DNA from: Chitinophagaceae bacterium
GTDB taxonomy: Bacteria > Bacteroidota > Bacteroidia > Chitinophagales > Chitinophagaceae
Assembly: GCA_017307755.1 (NCBI GenBank)
Contig: JAFKGQ010000007.1
Span: 124,001 to 188,000 of the forward strand
DNA: 64,000 nt
Direction of reading: 5' to 3'
The notes under the pieces were generated by a model that saw only the letters and a list, made by a program, of their open reading frames with translations, did not search any database and was not told the DNA's origin. Position 1 is the first letter of the stretch. Each line of letters begins with the position of its first letter. The position numbers were made by a program, and so were the translations under genes. Shown in pieces: positions 61,933-64,000 of this stretch.

Positions 61933-64000
61933 TTATAAGTCCAGCTCCGTCTGTGGAGATTCCTTTGCTTCTTCTTTATGCCCCCACTCGACCTCCACAC
62001 TCTTGCTAAAGTCGAAAAGCTTCGTACCGACCGTCTTCCATCCCGTCACCTCCACAAAGTCGGCGATCTTGATCTTCTGGGTCTTTGCCTGCGCCCCTCT
62101 GCCTGATTTGATCACGGCGATGGGCTGAGGATGCAGGGTGACGGCTTCCAGCCTGTTGCCCTCTCCTTCCTTGATAAAAAGGAATTTGTTATGCAGCGTG
62201 GTTGTCTCGATCTTAAACCGTTTGACATTGAACTGCAGCTTTTCATTATCCAGGTAGATGGCAGTGATGATCTTCTCCGGATCAAATTTGCGGATCTCGA
62301 CGATCTTTTCGGCGTCAAACCGCTGGGTCAGTTCTGTATCGGTGATCTCGTAACTCCCGTCGGAATAGATGACCAGCAGTTTTTCCTCCCCATCAAAGCT
62401 GCCGAGATACTCCCCTTTCTCCTCTGTGTTCAGACGTCCAAAAGTCGCGTCAAACCATAGTTTGCGACCGCTGAGGGTGGATTTGCCGGCCTCCTTGAAC
62501 TTGATGTTACGAATGGGATATTTCGTCACCTGGTTACCCAGGCTGCTGCGGTTTTTCACCTCCAGCGTTTCAAAGTAAAAATCGAATTCCTTGGTACGGG
62601 CAGAGCTGTTGGGACTAAGGATGACCCGGACGACTTCCGCCTCCCCATTGGCATTAGCTGAAAAATAATGGACCCGGCTCTTAGGGTCTTCCTTGGCAAG
62701 ATCGTACTCCCTGTCACGGGTGACGCCTGTGACGTTAAACCGCTTCGCATAGCTGACACCGGATTTACCGTCCACATAGATCATGTTATACGTAGTCCGC
62801 TCGTCATTTTTCCTGAAGACGGCAACATGGATAATATCCTTCCCGATAAATGCCTTGTCCGCCACTTTTACTACTTTCATTTTTCCCCCCTTCGTAAAGG
62901 CGATGATATCATCCAGGTCCGAACAATCGGCGACAAATTCATCCTTTTTCAACCCCGTCCCGATGAACCCTTCCGACCTGTTCACATACAGCTTGACGTT
63001 GGCGATGGCTACCTGCTGCGCCTGGATCGCCTCAAACAGCTTGATCTCCGTCTTGCGTTCCCGGCCCTTTCCATATTTCTTCAGGAGGTTGTCATAGTAG
63101 GCAATGGTAAAATCCACCAGGTTCGCGAGGTCATGTCTTACCTGTTTCATATCCCCCTCCAATCCCTTGATCTGGGCATTCAGTTCGTCTATGTCCAGCC
63201 GGTAGATACGACGCACAGGCTTCTCCGTAAGCTTGATGATGTCTTCCCTGGTGATATCCCTTTTCAATTGCTTACGGAAGGGCTCAAAGGCCTTTGCGAT
63301 AGCAGTCAATACTTTTTCCCATGTCTCGTGCTTTTTCTCCAGCTCCTTATAGATCTTCTCCTCAAAGAAGATCTTTTCCAGTGACGTATAATGCCATTTT
63401 TCCTGCAGCTCGGCCAGGCGGATCTCCAGCTCTTTCTTTAATAAGTCCTTGGTATGGTCGACGGACAACGTCAGCAGCTCGCGAACCCCCAGGAACTGCG
63501 GCTTCTGGTCCGAAATGACACACGCATTGGGAGAAATGCTTACCTCGCAATCCGTAAAAGCATAAAGAGCGTCGATGGTAATGTCCGGAGAGATACCCGG
63601 CGCCAGATCCACCTGTATCTCCACGACCGTAGCCGTATTGTCCGTCACTTTCCTGATCTTGATCTTGCCCTGGTCGTTGGCCTTGATAATACTATCGATC
63701 AATTGGGGGGTGGTGACGCCGTAGGGCACGTCCTTGATAATAAGGGTTTTTTTATCAAGCTCTTCGATATGCACCCTTACCCTGACCTTTCCACCCCGTT
63801 TGCCGTCATTATAATTCGTGATATCGATCATCCCTCCCGTCTGGAAATCAGGATATAATTCAAATTTTTTATTCTTCAGGTATTTGATGGCCGCTTCGCA
63901 GAGTTCAATAAAGTTATGCGGCAATATCTTTGTGGCCAGCCCTACGGCAATCCCTTCCGCGCCATGAGCCAGCAACAGAGGGAATTTCATAGGCAGTGTG
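61933..64000 (-). CDS. parC: DNA topoisomerase IV subunit A (5' end beyond window)
   Basis: C-terminal 689 or more residues of a type II topoisomerase A subunit. Starting within the window edge, LPMKFPLLLAHGAEGIAVGL is from the breakage-reunion domain after the catalytic tyrosine region. A coiled-coil helix stretch follows (FRKQLKRDITREDIIKLTEK) and then a C-terminal region with beta-pinwheel-like blades. ParC is preferred over GyrA because the GyrA box is absent and the C-terminal region looks diverged. The catalytic tyrosine and start codon lie outside the window. Confidence 0.88.
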   Translation of the reverse strand, partial: TLPMKFPLLLAHGAEGIAVGLATKILPHNFIELCEAAIKYLKNKKFELYPDFQTGGMIDITNYNDGKRGGKVRVRVHIEELDKKTLIIKDVPYGVTTPQLIDSIIKANDQGKIKIRKVTDNTATVVEIQVDLAPGISPDITIDALYAFTDCEVSISPNACVISDQKPQFLGVRELLTLSVDHTKDLLKKELEIRLAELQEKWHYTSLEKIFFEEKIYKELEKKHETWEKVLTAIAKAFEPFRKQLKRDITREDIIKLTEKPVRRIYRLDIDELNAQIKGLEGDMKQVRHDLANLVDFTIAYYDNLLKKYGKGRERKTEIKLFEAIQAQQVAIANVKLYVNRSEGFIGTGLKKDEFVADCSDLDDIIAFTKGGKMKVVKVADKAFIGKDIIHVAVFRKNDERTTYNMIYVDGKSGVSYAKRFNVTGVTRDREYDLAKEDPKSRVHYFSANANGEAEVVRVILSPNSSARTKEFDFYFETLEVKNRSSLGNQVTKYPIRNIKFKEAGKSTLSGRKLWFDATFGRLNTEEKGEYLGSFDGEEKLLVIYSDGSYEITDTELTQRFDAEKIVEIRKFDPEKIITAIYLDNEKLQFNVKRFKIETTTLHNKFLFIKEGEGNRLEAVTLHPQPIAVIKSGRGAQAKTQKIKIADFVEVTGWKTVGTKLFDFSKSVEVEWGHKEEAKESPQTELDL

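Overview
The window looks like a chromosomal segment of a Bacteroidota bacterium, most likely of the family Chitinophagaceae (inference from gene families, not a database search). Supporting evidence: a very large cell-surface protein ends in a type 9 secretion (T9SS) sorting domain; the primary sigma factor is the short form of the phylum; several sites match the phylum's -7 promoter box TAnnTTTG; ribosome-binding sites are poor; DUF3822 and DUF2027/Smr proteins and BlaI/M56 modules are present. Most genes are housekeeping genes in short operons, separated by accessory surface and regulatory genes. No tRNA, 5S/16S/23S rRNA, CRISPR array, transposase or phage gene was seen.

Layout. 1-1519: minus-strand response regulator and sensor kinase (kinase cut by the window edge). 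1605-4304: yceD-rpmF-plsX plus a CPBP membrane protease gene, meeting a convergent FtsX/MacB-type permease (to 6701). 6842-9568: a family 3 glycosidase divergent from a Nudix-fold (NrtR/AraR-like) regulator, with a perfect palindrome between them. 9581-9946: RNase P RNA. 9975-14113: apbE, an SUMF1-type protein, a secreted Gfo/Idh/MocA protein and, across a bidirectional terminator, a secreted TIM-barrel isomerase-like protein. 14177-15531: two copies of an unnamed structured repeat flanking a frameshifted DUF2027/Smr gene. 15511-22639: amino-acid permease, Crp-like regulator, and an operon of a NarL-type regulator, lpxK, rnr and a polyprenyl synthetase gene. 22874-34699: a 3,941-residue T9SS surface protein with seven long repeat modules.

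34811-40778: the coupled genes DUF3822-rsmD-bioD, a MATE exporter, folB, trxB, a tiny membrane protein and rpoD. 41161-44474: a BlaI/M56 signalling operon with paired operators; its last gene fuses an M56 receptor protease to a cell-wall amidase fold that has lost its expected catalytic glutamate. 44484-48884: purM, ribF, holA and a coiled-coil membrane-anchored protein. 48947-54648: a large outer-membrane protein of unknown function, a small lipoprotein (possibly a remnant) and an ABC-F ATPase. 54702-59049: the succinate dehydrogenase operon sdhC-sdhA-sdhB with two unrelated genes inserted between sdhA and sdhB. 59329-64000: accD, smpB, a secreted protein of unknown function and parC (5' end outside the window).

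Best candidates for something undescribed: (i) the two copies of the composite RNA/DNA structure at 14177-14317 and 15395-15531, whose hairpins keep pairing while their sequence changes; (ii) the BlaI-M56-M56/amidase operon, where a degenerate peptidoglycan amidase could be the sensor; (iii) the interrupted sdh operon; and (iv) the giant modular surface protein.
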